A DNA stretch of 64,000 nucleotides from Aquincola tertiaricarbonis (GTDB lineage Bacteria > Pseudomonadota > Gammaproteobacteria > Burkholderiales > Burkholderiaceae_C). This document shows positions 8,633 to 17,653 of the stretch, one piece after another. The number at the start of each line of letters is the position of its first letter. The first letter of the stretch is position 1. The position numbers and the translations under genes are program-made. The notes beneath the pieces are model-generated. The model was not told the origin of the DNA, made no database searches, and saw only the letters and a program-made list of their open reading frames with translations. Location: NCBI RefSeq assembly GCF_023573145.1, contig NZ_CP097635.1, forward strand, positions 868,001-932,000, in the 5' to 3' direction.

Positions 8633-9124
8633 TCAGGCGGTCGCGCGCCCGCGTCGTCCCGCCCGCAGCCCAGTTGTCCCGCGACGGCTTTTTCCGGTCT
8701 CTCCAACAGGACGCCTCTCCCGTTCGCTTCGTTCCTGCGCCAGCGAGTCGATGATCGGGCAATCGGGCCGATCGTCCCCATGACAACAATGCACGAGGTG
8801 CTCGAGCGTCGCCTTCATGGACTGGAGCTCCTCGAGCTTCTCATCCAGTTCTTCGATGTGGGCCTGCGCCAACGCGCGCACCTGGCGGCTCGGACGCTTG
8901 CGGTCCTGCCACAGCCCGAGCAACTCGCGAATCTGCTCAATGGAAAAGCCCAGGTCGCGCGACTGGCGGACGAAGCGCAGCGTGCTGACTTCCTTGTCCG
9001 TGTATTGGCGGTAGCCGGACTCGGTTCGTGCCGCTTCCGGAAACAACCCGACGCTCTCGTAGTGGCGAATCATCTTCGCCCACACCCCCGAGGCCTTCGC
9101 CGCTTCGCCGATGTTCATGCTCAT
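8633..9124 (-). CDS. cueR: Copper-responsive MerR-family activator CueR
   Basis: 163-residue regulator that binds Cu(I)/Ag(I) and distorts promoters with 19-bp spacers. The N-terminal winged helix ([20 protein letters not shown]) and the dimer helix are followed by the metal-binding loop [13 protein letters not shown], whose two outer cysteines correspond to the CueR Cys pair. The C-terminal tail (about 25 Arg-rich residues) is longer than in typical CueR. The gene overlaps the copA stop by 4 nt, so regulator and exporter are co-transcribed. Two matching operators lie in the copA-copZ intergenic region. Confidence 0.92.
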   Translation of the reverse strand: MSMNIGEAAKASGVWAKMIRHYESVGLFPEAARTESGYRQYTDKEVSTLRFVRQSRDLGFSIEQIRELLGLWQDRKRPSRQVRALAQAHIEELDEKLEELQSMKATLEHLVHCCHGDDRPDCPIIDSLAQERSERERRPVGETGKSRRGTTGLRAGRRGRATA

Positions 9125-11580
9125 CTGGTGCTCCCTGACACGGCCACGGGCTGCGATTGCTCCGGGCGCTGCGCGGCCGGCGCGTCAGCGGCACCCTGCC
9201 AGCGCCGCAACGTCAATGCGTTGGCCACGACGCTCACGCTGCTGAAGGCCATCGCCGCGCCAGCGATGACGGGACTCAGCATCCCCAGCGCGGCCAGCGG
9301 GATGCCAAGCACGTTGTAGCCGAATGCCCAGAACAGGCCCTGCTTGATCTTCGAGTAGGTACGGCGCGAGATGTCCAGCGAATCCGCCACGAGCCGCGGG
9401 TCGCCGCGCATGAGCGTGATGCCAGCGGTCTCGGTCGCTACGTCGGCGCCGCCCGCCATCGCGTACGACACGGACGCCGCGGCGAGTGCGGGGCCGTCGT
9501 TCAGCCCATCGCCGACGAACGCGACCACGGCGCCGGCGTCGCGCAGTTCCTTCACGACGGCCGCCTTGTCGCCCGGCAAGACTTCGGCGCGCACGTCGTA
9601 GATGCCGAGTGCCTTCGCGACAGCCTCGGCCGCGCCCCGGCTGTCCCCGGTCAGCATGACCGTCCTGATTCCCAGCTGATGGAGCCGCGCCACCGCTGCA
9701 GCGGCGCTTTGCTTGATCGTGTCACCGAACGCCAGCAATCCCAGCAGGCGCCACTGGTCCCCTTCCGAGCCGACCAGCCAGGACACGGTCTTCCCCTGCC
9801 CTTCGAGCCGCCGCGCCTCGCCCAGCAGATGGCCCTCGTCCAACTGGAGCTCGCGCAGCATCCGCGTGCTGCCCAGCGCCAGTTTCCGGCCTCGGACCGC
9901 GCCTTCGACACCACGACCCGGAAGCGCCTTCGCATCTTGGGCTTCCGGCACCGGCAGCCGCTCCTCGCGCACCTTGTCCATCACCGCCACCGCGAGCGGA
10001 TGGCTGCTCGACTTCTGGAGCGCGGCCGCGAGGCGCAGCACCTCATCACGACTGGTCCCTTCGGCCGCCGCCACCGCCGCGAGCGAAGGCTTGCCTTCGG
10101 TGAGCGTACCGGTCTTGTCGAAGGCGACCACCGTCACCGCATGCGCGACCTCCAGCGCTTCGGCGTCCTTGATGAGGATGCCGTGTCGCGCGGCGACCCC
10201 GGTACCGGCCATGATGGCTGTCGGCGTCGCGAGGCCCAGCGCACAGGGGCAGGCGATGACCAGCACGGCCACCGCGTTGATCAGTGCGTGTTCCCAGTCC
10301 CCCGTGAAGGCCGCCCAACCGAGGAAGGTCGCCAGCGCAATCAGCAGGACGACCGGAACGAACACCGCGCTCACGCGATCGACGATGCGCTGGATCGGCG
10401 CCTTGGCCGCCTGCGCCGACTCGACCATGCGGATGATGCGGGCCAGCGTCGTCTCCGCGCCGATGGCGGTCGTGCGAACGGTCAGCGCGCCTTCGGCGTT
10501 GATGGCGCCGCCGGTGACCTTGTCTCCGGGGGCCTTGGGTACTGGCAGGCTCTCACCGGTGATGAGCGACTCGTCGATGTGGCTGCGCCCGTCGACGATT
10601 TCGCCGTCGACGGCGACGCGGTCACCCGGCCGGATGACGACGAGGTCGCCCACGGTGACTTGCTCCACCGGAATGTCGACTTCCTCGCCATCCCAGCGGA
10701 CCCGCGCAGTGGTCGGCCGCAACGCGTTCAGCGCGCGGATGGCGTGGGCGGTTTGCCGCTTGGCCCGGTGCTCCAGCCACTTGCCCAGCAGGACCAGCGT
10801 GATGACGGCCGCCGAGGCCTCGAAGTAGAGGTGCGGCATGCCGTGCCCGGCGTGCTTGAAGAGCAGGTAGACGGAAAGTCCGTAGGCGGCGGAGGTGCCC
10901 AGCGCCACCAGCAGGTCCATGTTGCCGGTCTTGGCGAGTACGGCCTTCCAGCCGGCACGGTAGAAGCGCCAGCCCAGCCAGAACTGAACCGGCGTCGCCA
11001 GTGCCAGTTGCGCCCAGCCGCCCAGCATCCATTCGATGCCGAAGAGCGACAGCAGCATCGGGGTGACCAGCGGCAGGGTCAGCACAGCGCTTGCCGCCAC
11101 TGGCCACCAGACCGGTAGGCGATGGGCTGGCTTGGGCTTCTCGTCCTGAAGGCCCTTCGCCGCGTAACCGGCCTTCTCGATGGCCGCCTTCAGCGCCGAA
11201 ACCGGCACGGTCGATAGCGCCTGGATGGTTGCCTTCTCGGTCGCCAGGTTGACGGTGGCGCCGGAGACGCCGGGTACCTTGCGGAGCGCTTTCTCGACAC
11301 GCGTGACGCAGGACGCGCAAGTCATGCCTTCTACCAGGAGCGTTGTCTCGGTGGTCGCCACGTCGTAGCCGGCTTTGCGGACGGCCGCCGCCAGCGAATC
11401 CGCCGTCACGGAAGCATCGGCGTTGACAGACGCCTCCTCCGTCGCCAGGTTGACGCTCGCCTCCCTGACCCCGGGCACCGCCTTGAGCGTCTTCTCGACG
11501 CGCATGACGCACGAGGCGCATGTCATCCCGGTGACCTGGAGCTTGATTCCGAGTGGATTGGACAGTGCGGCTGTGCTCAT
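9121..11580 (-). CDS. copA: Cu(I)-exporting P1B-type ATPase CopA
   Basis: 819-residue inner-membrane pump moving Cu(I) from cytoplasm to periplasm with ATP. Two N-terminal HMA domains each carry GMTCASC (Cys21/24 and Cys88/91). Eight membrane helices follow. The transmembrane metal site is [13 protein letters not shown], the phosphorylation loop DKTGTLTEG, the P1B His-Pro motif SSHPLAVAV, and the hinge [11 protein letters not shown] (usual form GDGINDAPAL, so two conservative changes). Length and domain order are normal. It is transcribed leftward from a CueR-type promoter at 11613-11643 and is followed by cueR. Confidence 0.96.
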   Translation of the reverse strand: MSTAALSNPLGIKLQVTGMTCASCVMRVEKTLKAVPGVREASVNLATEEASVNADASVTADSLAAAVRKAGYDVATTETTLLVEGMTCASCVTRVEKALRKVPGVSGATVNLATEKATIQALSTVPVSALKAAIEKAGYAAKGLQDEKPKPAHRLPVWWPVAASAVLTLPLVTPMLLSLFGIEWMLGGWAQLALATPVQFWLGWRFYRAGWKAVLAKTGNMDLLVALGTSAAYGLSVYLLFKHAGHGMPHLYFEASAAVITLVLLGKWLEHRAKRQTAHAIRALNALRPTTARVRWDGEEVDIPVEQVTVGDLVVIRPGDRVAVDGEIVDGRSHIDESLITGESLPVPKAPGDKVTGGAINAEGALTVRTTAIGAETTLARIIRMVESAQAAKAPIQRIVDRVSAVFVPVVLLIALATFLGWAAFTGDWEHALINAVAVLVIACPCALGLATPTAIMAGTGVAARHGILIKDAEALEVAHAVTVVAFDKTGTLTEGKPSLAAVAAAEGTSRDEVLRLAAALQKSSSHPLAVAVMDKVREERLPVPEAQDAKALPGRGVEGAVRGRKLALGSTRMLRELQLDEGHLLGEARRLEGQGKTVSWLVGSEGDQWRLLGLLAFGDTIKQSAAAAVARLHQLGIRTVMLTGDSRGAAEAVAKALGIYDVRAEVLPGDKAAVVKELRDAGAVVAFVGDGLNDGPALAAASVSYAMAGGADVATETAGITLMRGDPRLVADSLDISRRTYSKIKQGLFWAFGYNVLGIPLAALGMLSPVIAGAAMAFSSVSVVANALTLRRWQGAADAPAAQRPEQSQPVAVSGSTR

Positions 11581-11612
11581 GGGTGCCTCGATGTGCTATT
11601 CAGTGTTTGCGC

Positions 11613-11643
11613 ATCGTCAAGGTTCCAACAATGGAAAGGTCAA
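11613..11643 (-). promoter_or_regulatory. CueR-type promoter/operator for copA
   Basis: On the minus strand: -35 TTGACC (11643-11638), a 19-bp spacer and -10 GACGAT (11618-11613). The spacer holds the dyad ACCTTTCC-N5-GGAACCT (11640-11620). A long spacer with an ACCTT-type dyad is the hallmark of MerR/CueR-controlled promoters. Confidence 0.8.
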
Positions 11644-11694
11644 GAGTACCGTTGGCTTCTGCCTGCAGCTAGAGGGGTCTCTCCAACTCATGGC

Positions 11695-11725
11695 TTGACC
11701 TTACAACGGTGGAAAGGTCGACAGT
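11695..11725 (+). promoter_or_regulatory. CueR-type promoter/operator for copZ
   Basis: On the plus strand: -35 TTGACC (11695-11700), a 19-bp spacer and -10 GACAGT (11720-11725). The dyad ACCTTAC...GGAAAGGT spans 11698-11718. It closely matches the copA operator, so the two divergent genes should respond together. Confidence 0.8.
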
Positions 11726-11759
11726 ATGAGCGTTACCAACCGTCCCACTGGAGATAGCG

Positions 11760-12017
11760 ATGATCACCTTCGAAGTCAACGACATGACCTGCGGCCACTG
11801 CGTCAGCACCATCACCAAGGCACTGAAGGCCACGGACAAGGATGCCAAGGTCGCGATCGACCTGGCCTCGCACCGCGTGCAGGTGGAGCCGGCCTCTGCC
11901 GACGCCGAGGAACTGGCAGAGGCCATCACGGACGCAGGCTACACGCCGGTGCCCGTGCAGGCAGGCCCGACCGCTCCCACCAAGCCGTCCGGTTCGTGCT
12001 GCGGCGGGTGCCACTGA
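11760..12017 (+). CDS. copZ: Copper chaperone CopZ with Cys-rich tail
   Basis: 85-residue cytosolic HMA protein that should hand Cu(I) to CopA. It has the beta-alpha-beta HMA fold with the metal site NDMTCGHCVS (Cys11/Cys14). An alanine/glycine-rich linker leads to a tail ending SGSCCGGCH, which adds three cysteines and a histidine not found in classical CopZ and could be a second metal site. GGAGAT precedes ATG 11760. It has its own CueR-type promoter and stands alone. Confidence 0.92.
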   Translation: MITFEVNDMTCGHCVSTITKALKATDKDAKVAIDLASHRVQVEPASADAEELAEAITDAGYTPVPVQAGPTAPTKPSGSCCGGCH

Positions 12018-12037
12018 GCCCTCTGGTGAGACGAGCG

Positions 12038-12072
12038 GCGCCCTGCGGGGCCCCTCCCTTCGGGAAGGGCGC
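12038..12072 (+). terminator. Possible hairpin after copZ
   Basis: A GC-rich hairpin: an outer GCGCCCT/AGGGCGC pair enclosing CCCTT-CGGG-AAGGG, 21 bp after the copZ stop. No U-tract follows, so intrinsic termination is uncertain. Confidence 0.35.
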
Positions 12073-12191
12073 GGGACATAGAGTCCGGCCATCGCCTGCA
12101 GAAGCTGAGTGGCCTTGGGAATCCAGAGTCAACTAGGAAATCGTTCGTTGTCGCTGGCGAGCCCGTTGGAATGGCATCACTCACAAGTGGG

Positions 12192-12635
12192 TCAATGAGC
12201 GCCGCGAACGTGCCTGCGTTTGCGCTGCGCCGCCCCGTGCGCTCCCGCCTGATCGATGCCGTTCAGGATGCCGCAGTCGGCGGCCACATGTGGCGTCAAG
12301 CAGGCAGCCCGCAGGCTGCGGAGTTCCTTCTCGAGCCCGCGCAGTTCGCGGATCCGCTCGGCCACGTGGCCGATGTGCTCGTCGAGCAAGCTGTTCACCT
12401 CGCCGCAAGCCGCCAGCGGCTGATCCTTGAACCGCAACAGCACGCGCACTTCATCGAGCGTCATGTCCAGGTTGCGGCACTGGCGGATGAACCCCAGCCG
12501 TTCGGCGTGCTGCGGGGTGTAGATGCGGTAGTTCCCCTCCGTGCGCGGCGCAGCGGGCAGCAGGCCCTCCCGCTCGTAGAACCGGATCGTCTCGATGGGC
12601 GTTCCGCTGGCCTGGGCCAGTTCGCCGATGCGCAT
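12192..12635 (-). CDS. cadR: MerR-family Cd/Pb/Zn regulator (CadR/PbrR type)
   Basis: 147-residue activator from MRIGELAQASGTPIETIRFY. The winged-helix N-terminus and dimer helix are standard. The metal cysteines lie in LAACGEVNSLL and in AACLTPHVAADCGIL, the PbrR/CadR three-Cys pattern. The tail ends RHVRGAH, a His-containing end typical of CadR. The start at 12635 is preferred to an ATG 13 codons upstream because it matches the family N-terminus. It is divergent from the ATPase gene at 12713 and should control it through the operator at 12676-12706. Confidence 0.9.
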   Translation of the reverse strand: MRIGELAQASGTPIETIRFYEREGLLPAAPRTEGNYRIYTPQHAERLGFIRQCRNLDMTLDEVRVLLRFKDQPLAACGEVNSLLDEHIGHVAERIRELRGLEKELRSLRAACLTPHVAADCGILNGIDQAGAHGAAQRKRRHVRGAH

Positions 12636-12675
12636 GGTCGGACTCCTTTGCGAAGGCACGGGCTTGTAATGCACC

Positions 12676-12706
12676 TTGACTCTATACTCACTTCAGGGTT
12701 TTCAAT
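12676..12706 (+). promoter_or_regulatory. CadR/PbrR-type promoter for the P-type ATPase
   Basis: -35 TTGACT (12676-12681), a 19-bp spacer and -10 TTCAAT (12701-12706). The dyad ACTCTATACTCACTTCAGGGT covers 12679-12699 (21 nt). The ATG at 12713 begins only 6 nt after the -10 hexamer, so the message may be leaderless. Confidence 0.8.
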
Positions 12707-12712
12707 GGCGAC

Positions 12713-14974
12713 ATGGCCCATGAACACACCCATGACATCGCGACGTCGCCGTCCCGCGCCCCGGCACCCTCCAGCTGTGGCGACTGCTGCGGTTCCGTCG
12801 AGGGCGTCGCGACCGCGCCAGTCGGGCAGCAGGACCGGGGTGGTCAGCGATTTCGGGTCCCTGCGATGGACTGCGCTGCCGAGTAATCCGAGATCCGGCG
12901 CGCCGTCGAACGTATCCGGGGGCTGACGGGGCTGCGCTTCCAACTGGGCGAACGCAGCCTTCGCATCGAAGGTGAGCCCCAGGCGGCGCTCGCCGCGGTC
13001 GAGGCGATCCGTGGCACCGGCTTCGAGATCCACCCCTGGCCCGAAGCGTCGGACTCCCCTGCCGACGGCGAGGCCGGGGCGCACGAACACGATGCGGTGA
13101 CCGGCACGGGCCTCCCCCGCCTGCTGGCCGCGCTCGCGCTGGCCATCACCGCCGAGGGCCTGTCCTTCTTCGTCCCCGATGCACCCTGGTCAAGACCGGC
13201 AGGCCTGGCGATCGCCGCCGCTGCCATTGCTCTGGCGGGCTTCAGCACCTTCCGCAAGGGGTTGTCGGCACTGCGAGACGGACGCCTCAACATCAACGCG
13301 CTGATGTCCGTGGCCGTCGCTGGTGCCTTCGTCATCGGCCAGTGGCCCGAGGCCGCGATGGTCATGGCGCTCTACGCCATCGCCGAGCTGATCGAGGCGC
13401 GCGCCGTCGACCGCGCCCGCAATGCGATCAGCGGGCTGCTGGCGCTCTCGCCCGACACGGCCGACCTCCAGCAAGCCAACGGCACGTGGAAGTCCGTGCC
13501 CGTGCGCGAGGTGCCGATCGGCGCGACGGTGCGCGTGAGGCCGGGGGAGCGCGTGGCGATGGACGGGGTCGTCACCGAAGGCAGCACGAGCATCGACCAG
13601 GCCCCAGTCACCGGGGAGAGCCTGCCGGTGGACAAGGGACCGGGCGATGCGGTCTACGCCGGCACCATCAACCAGACCGGCACCATCGAATGCCGCGTCA
13701 CGGCGGCGGCGTCGCAGTCCACGCTGGCCCGCATCATCCATGCGGTCGAGCAGGCCCAGGGCAGCCGCGCGCCCACGCAGCGCTTCGTCGACCGCTTCGC
13801 TGCCATCTACACGCCGGCGGTGTTCGTGCTGGCGCTGGCCGTGGCCATCGCCGGCCCATGGCTATTCGGCTGGACGGCACTGGCGGCCGTCTACAAGGCG
13901 CTCGTGCTGCTGGTCATCGCCTGCCCCTGCGCGCTGGTAATCTCGACACCCGTCACCGTGGTCAGCGGCCTGGCGTCGGCGGCCCGGCGCGGCATCCTCG
14001 TCAAGGGCGGCGTCCACCTGGAACAGGCGCGCCTCCTCAAGGCCATCGCGCTCGACAAGACCGGCACCATCACCGAGGGCAAGCCGCGCCTGGTCGAGTG
14101 GCAGATGGTGGCCACCGGCACGCCAAAGCCGCGGGCGGAGCACGTCGCGGCCGCCCTCGCCGCGCACTCGGACCACCCGGTGTCGCGTGCCATCGCCGCC
14201 GGGCTGACGCCGAACAACGTTGAAGCCCGGAACTTTGCCGCGCTTTCCGGGCGCGGCATCGAGGCCGACATCGACGGCGAACGCTACGTGCTGGGCAACC
14301 ACCGCCTCATCGAGGAGCGTGGCCAGTGTTCCGCCGAGATCGAGGCCGTGCTCCGCCGGCACGAAAAGGCCGGCCGAACGGTGAGCCTGCTGGCCACGGC
14401 CACCGGCGTGCTCGCGCTCTTCGCGGTGGCGGACACGATCAAACCCTCGTCGGCCGCCGCCGTCGGCGAGCTCAAGGCCATGGGCATCACACCAGTGATG
14501 CTGACCGGCGACAACCAGGCCACCGCGGAAGCGATCGGCCACGAGGCCGGACTGACGGACATCCGCGGCAACCTGCTCCCCGAGGACAAGCTGGCTGCGA
14601 TCCTCGCCCTGCAGCAGCAGTACGGTGCCACGGCCATGACTGGCGACGGCATCAACGACGCGCCGGCACTCGCCCAGGCCGACATCGGCGTGGCCATGGG
14701 CGCGGCCGGGACGGACATCGCGATGGAGGCTGCCGACGTGGTCGTGATGAACGACGACCTGCGGCGCATCGCCGAGACCGTGCGCCTGTCGCAGCGCACG
14801 CACGCCGTGCTGTGGCAGAACATCGCACTGGCCCTGGGTATCAAGGCGGTGTTCCTGGTGCTCGCGCTGTTCGGCAGCGCCAGCATGTGGATGGCCGTCT
14901 TCGCCGATATGGGGGCCAGCCTGCTGGTGGTCTTCAACGGCCTGCGCCTGTTGCGCAACCCGGAACGAAACTGA
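12713..14974 (+). pseudogene. zntA: Zn/Cd/Pb P1B-type ATPase with in-frame stop in N-terminal domain
   Basis: The reading frame starts at ATG 12713 with a His/Cys-rich leader (MAHEHTHD, then SSCGDCCG) and enters the metal-binding domain at VPAMDCAAE. There a TAA (12884-12886) replaces the Glu codon found at the same place in the intact paralogue at 35192 (MDCAAEEAEIRR). After the stop the frame is open to 14974 with every catalytic motif: IACPCALVISTP, DKTGTITEGKP, SDHPVSRAI and GDGINDAPALA. If translation restarts downstream (an internal start at 13097 lies just before the first helix), an ATPase core of 625 residues without its metal domain could be made. Otherwise it is a pseudogene. It is controlled by the divergent CadR-type gene. 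Confidence 0.85.
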
Positions 14975-15469
14975 GGTGGCCATGGATGCACGAACGCGAC
15001 CGCTGCACTCCACGCGGCTGCACGCACCCTGCCGCACAAGGACCTGCGCCGCGCGCGCAGCGCGATGCTCAGCCTGGCACCGACGACGACAGGCAGTGCC
15101 ACCGCCATCGCGTTGATCTACCCCGAGCTCAAGGGCAAGCTCAACGGCCACGCCGTGCGCGCGCCGGTGCTCAATGCCTCGCTGACGGACTGCGTGTTCG
15201 AGCTCAAGCGCGAGACCACGCCGGCCGAGGTGAACACCTTGTTCGCGCAAGCAGCTAAAGGGACGCTGGCCGGCATCCTCGGCTACGAGGAGCGCCCGCT
15301 CGTCAGCGCCGACTACGCGCGCGACACGCGCAGCTCGATCGTCGACGCACCCTCGACGATGGTGACCGACGGCACCCTGCTGAAGGTCTACGCCTGGTAC
15401 GACAACGAGATGGGCTATGCCTGCCGCATGGTCGACCTCGCCTGCCACATGCAGCGCCAAGGCATCTGA
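14975..15469 (+). pseudogene. GAPDH C-terminal remnant (ars-type, arsJ partner)
   Basis: The frame is continuous from just after the ATPase stop, but homology starts at [13 protein letters not shown] and continues through [20 protein letters not shown] to the C-terminus ([17 protein letters not shown]). This is the catalytic-domain end of glyceraldehyde-3-phosphate dehydrogenase. The NAD-binding half is missing, and the active-site SCTTN region is at best a stub (CTN near 14987). In intact systems this GAPDH makes 1-arseno-3-phosphoglycerate for ArsJ to export. The remnant cannot do so. The first in-frame ATG is at 15065. It sits 7 bp upstream of arsJ. Confidence 0.85.
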
Positions 15470-15476
15470 GGCAGCC

Positions 15477-16784
15477 ATGAACCAGGGCACCCGCAACTAC
15501 GCGATCGTCACCGCCGCCTACTGGGGCTTCACCCTCAGCGACGGCGCGCTGCGCATGCTGGTGCTGCTGCACTTCTACCGGCTCGGCTATTCGCCCTTCA
15601 CGTTGGCCTTCCTGTTCCTGCTCTACGAGGCCATGGGCGTGGTGGCCAACCTGATCGGCGGCTGGCTGGCCACGCGCTACGGCATCAAGCGCATGCTGAC
15701 GGTAGGCCTGTTCACCGAGATCACCGGCTTCCTGCTGATGTCCGCGCTGTCGCCGACCTGGTCGGTCGCGCTGTCGGTCGCCTGGGTCGTCGCTGCGCAA
15801 GGCATCTGCGGCGTCGCCAAGGACCTGACCAAGACCGCCAGCAAGTCCGCCAGCAAGGCGACGGCGGGCGACGCCTCGGGCCAGCTGTTCAAGTGGGTGG
15901 CCTTCTTCACCGGCAGCAAGAACGCGATGAAGGGCGTGGGCTTCTTCCTCGGCGGGCTGCTGCTGCAGGCCGTCGGCTTCCAGGCCGCGTTGTGGATCAT
16001 GGCCGGTCTGCTGGCGATCGTCTTCATCGGCGTCGTCAGCTTCGTGCCGCCGCTGATGGGCAAGAGCAAGGCCTCGAAGTCGGCGAAGGAGTTGTTCGCC
16101 AAGAATCGCGGCATCAACCTGCTCGCGGCCGCACGGGTGGCACTCTTCGGCGCGCGCGACGTGTGGTTCGTGGTCGGCGTGCCGGTGTTCCTGTATGCCT
16201 CGGGTTGGACGTTCACGATGGTCAGCGGCTTCGTGGCGCTGTGGACCATCGGCTACGGCGTGGTGCAGGCGGCCGCCCCGGCCCTCGTCCGGCGCAGCGA
16301 CGATGGCCTCAGCGCCGAAGTGCCGGCCGCCCGCCTGTGGTCGGCCTTGCTCGCGCTGGTGCCCATCGTCCTGGCCGGCCTGGTGCTGGCGAAGGTGCCG
16401 AACCTCGAGTGGGTCGTCGTCGCAGGGCTCGCCGTGTTCGGCTTCGCCTTCGCGGTGAACTCCTCGGTGCACTCCTACCTGGTCCTGGCCTATGCCGGTT
16501 CGGAGAAGGCCGCCGAGGACGTGGGCTTCTACTACGCCGCCAACGCCCTGGGCCGCTTCTTCGGCACCCTGTTATCGGGCCTGCTCTACCAGTGGGGCGG
16601 GCTGGCCTGGTCGCTGGCCGGATCGGCGGCGCTGCTCGTGACCTGCTGGCTGGTCACGCTGGCGCTGCCGACTCGCCTGCAGGACGCCAAGCAGCCGGCG
16701 CTCGATGGTCCCGAGGTCAAGGGCGCGGGCCTGGACACGAAGGTCCAGGCACCCGCCACAGCCGCGACACACCAGGGGACCTGA
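15477..16784 (+). CDS. arsJ: ArsJ, organoarsenical efflux permease (MFS)
   Basis: 435-residue major-facilitator permease with about 12 membrane helices. ArsJ proteins export 1-arseno-3-phosphoglycerate, the unstable arsenate ester made by a dedicated GAPDH, and so give arsenate resistance. Family sequence is clear in NYAIVTAAYWGFTLSDGALR and in GVAKDLTKTASKSASKA. Start ATG 15477 directly follows the GAPDH remnant. The final 30 residues are a hydrophilic tail. Its substrate would have to come from a housekeeping GAPDH, since the local partner is truncated. Confidence 0.92.
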   Translation: MNQGTRNYAIVTAAYWGFTLSDGALRMLVLLHFYRLGYSPFTLAFLFLLYEAMGVVANLIGGWLATRYGIKRMLTVGLFTEITGFLLMSALSPTWSVALSVAWVVAAQGICGVAKDLTKTASKSASKATAGDASGQLFKWVAFFTGSKNAMKGVGFFLGGLLLQAVGFQAALWIMAGLLAIVFIGVVSFVPPLMGKSKASKSAKELFAKNRGINLLAAARVALFGARDVWFVVGVPVFLYASGWTFTMVSGFVALWTIGYGVVQAAAPALVRRSDDGLSAEVPAARLWSALLALVPIVLAGLVLAKVPNLEWVVVAGLAVFGFAFAVNSSVHSYLVLAYAGSEKAAEDVGFYYAANALGRFFGTLLSGLLYQWGGLAWSLAGSAALLVTCWLVTLALPTRLQDAKQPALDGPEVKGAGLDTKVQAPATAATHQGT

Positions 16785-16786
16785 CC

Positions 16787-17125
16787 ATGATGGACGAGAA
16801 GGCCGCCGTGCGGGCACTTGGTGCACTGGCGCAGGACGTGCGCCTGCGCATCTATCGCGCCGTGGTCGGCGTGGGTCCCGCCGGCATGACACCGGGCGCC
16901 ATTGCGAGCGAACTGGCCGTCCCGCCCTCGACCGTGTCCTTCCACGTCAAGGAGTTGCTGCATGCCGGCCTGCTAACGCAGGAGCGTGACGGCCGGCACC
17001 TCATCTACCGGCCGAGCATCGACACCATGAACGAGTTGCTCGCCTACCTGTCGGCGCACTGCTGCCAAGCCGTCACATGCGACGCGGCGCCCGTGGCGGC
17101 CGACACGGCATGCACCACCTGCTGA
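16787..17125 (+). CDS. arsR: ArsR-family arsenic repressor
   Basis: 112-residue winged-helix repressor. The DNA-binding helices are MTPGAIASELAVPPSTVSFH and VKELLHAGLLTQERDGRHLI. The C-terminus is rich in cysteine (AHCCQAVTC and ending DTACTTC), a likely As(III) site of the type placed at the C-terminal end in some proteobacterial ArsR proteins. The gene starts 2 nt after the arsJ stop. The next ATG, one codon on, is equally possible. It lies inside the operon rather than at its head, so its promoter is upstream of arsJ or within the damaged leader. Confidence 0.9.
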   Translation: MMDEKAAVRALGALAQDVRLRIYRAVVGVGPAGMTPGAIASELAVPPSTVSFHVKELLHAGLLTQERDGRHLIYRPSIDTMNELLAYLSAHCCQAVTCDAAPVAADTACTTC

Positions 17126-17155
17126 ACCGAACCACCTAATTTCCGGAGACGCTTC

Positions 17156-17650
17156 ATGAGCGACAAGGTCTATAACGTGCTCTTCGTCTGCACGCACAAC
17201 TCGGCGCGATCGATCATGGCCGAGGGCATCCTCAACAGCCTGGGCCGCGGTCGCTTCCAGGCCTTCTCGGCGGGCAGCCACCCGGGCACGTCGGTCAACC
17301 CGTTCGCGCTGAGGACACTGTCGGAAATGCATATCCCGACCGATGGCTTTCGCAGCAAGGACTGGGACGAGTTCGCGCGGCCCGGCGCGCCCGAGCTCGA
17401 CTTCGTGTTCACGGTCTGCGACAAGGCGGCCGGCGAGGTCTGCCCGGTCTGGCCCGGCCAGCCGATGACGGCGCACTGGGGCGTGGCCGATCCGGCCGCC
17501 TTCGAGGGCACTGACGAGCAAAAGGCCAAGGTCTTCTGGGACACGGCGATCGTGCTCAAGCGCCGCATCGAGCTGATGCTGGCTCTGCCCTTCGCGTCGC
17601 TGGACAAGATGGCCATCCAGCGAGAAATCAAGGACATCGGGACGCGCTGA
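17156..17650 (+). CDS. arsC: Arsenate reductase, low-MW phosphatase-like ArsC
   Basis: 164-residue cytosolic enzyme reducing arsenate to arsenite. The phosphatase P-loop with the nucleophile is VCTHNSARS (Cys12). Further conserved sequence is FTVCDKAAGEVCPVWPGQPM, with two cysteines, and HWGVADPAA. The motif FVFTVCDKAAGEVCPVWPG is typical of proteobacterial ArsC in acr3 operons. GGAGAC precedes ATG 17156. It lies 30 bp after arsR and 3 bp before acr3, so product arsenite passes to the exporter encoded next. Confidence 0.94.
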   Translation: MSDKVYNVLFVCTHNSARSIMAEGILNSLGRGRFQAFSAGSHPGTSVNPFALRTLSEMHIPTDGFRSKDWDEFARPGAPELDFVFTVCDKAAGEVCPVWPGQPMTAHWGVADPAAFEGTDEQKAKVFWDTAIVLKRRIELMLALPFASLDKMAIQREIKDIGTR

Positions 17651-17653
17651 ACC

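Noticed and set aside
9157..11118. 653-codon plus-strand open frame
   Set aside because: It is the antisense shadow of copA; the sequence is Arg/His/Gln-rich and has no domain.
12705..12707. ATG at 12705 as the ATPase start
   Set aside because: It is out of frame with the metal-binding domain and overlaps the -10 element; ATG 12713 is in frame.
13862..15496. 544-codon minus-strand open frame
   Set aside because: Antisense of the ATPase core and GAPDH remnant.
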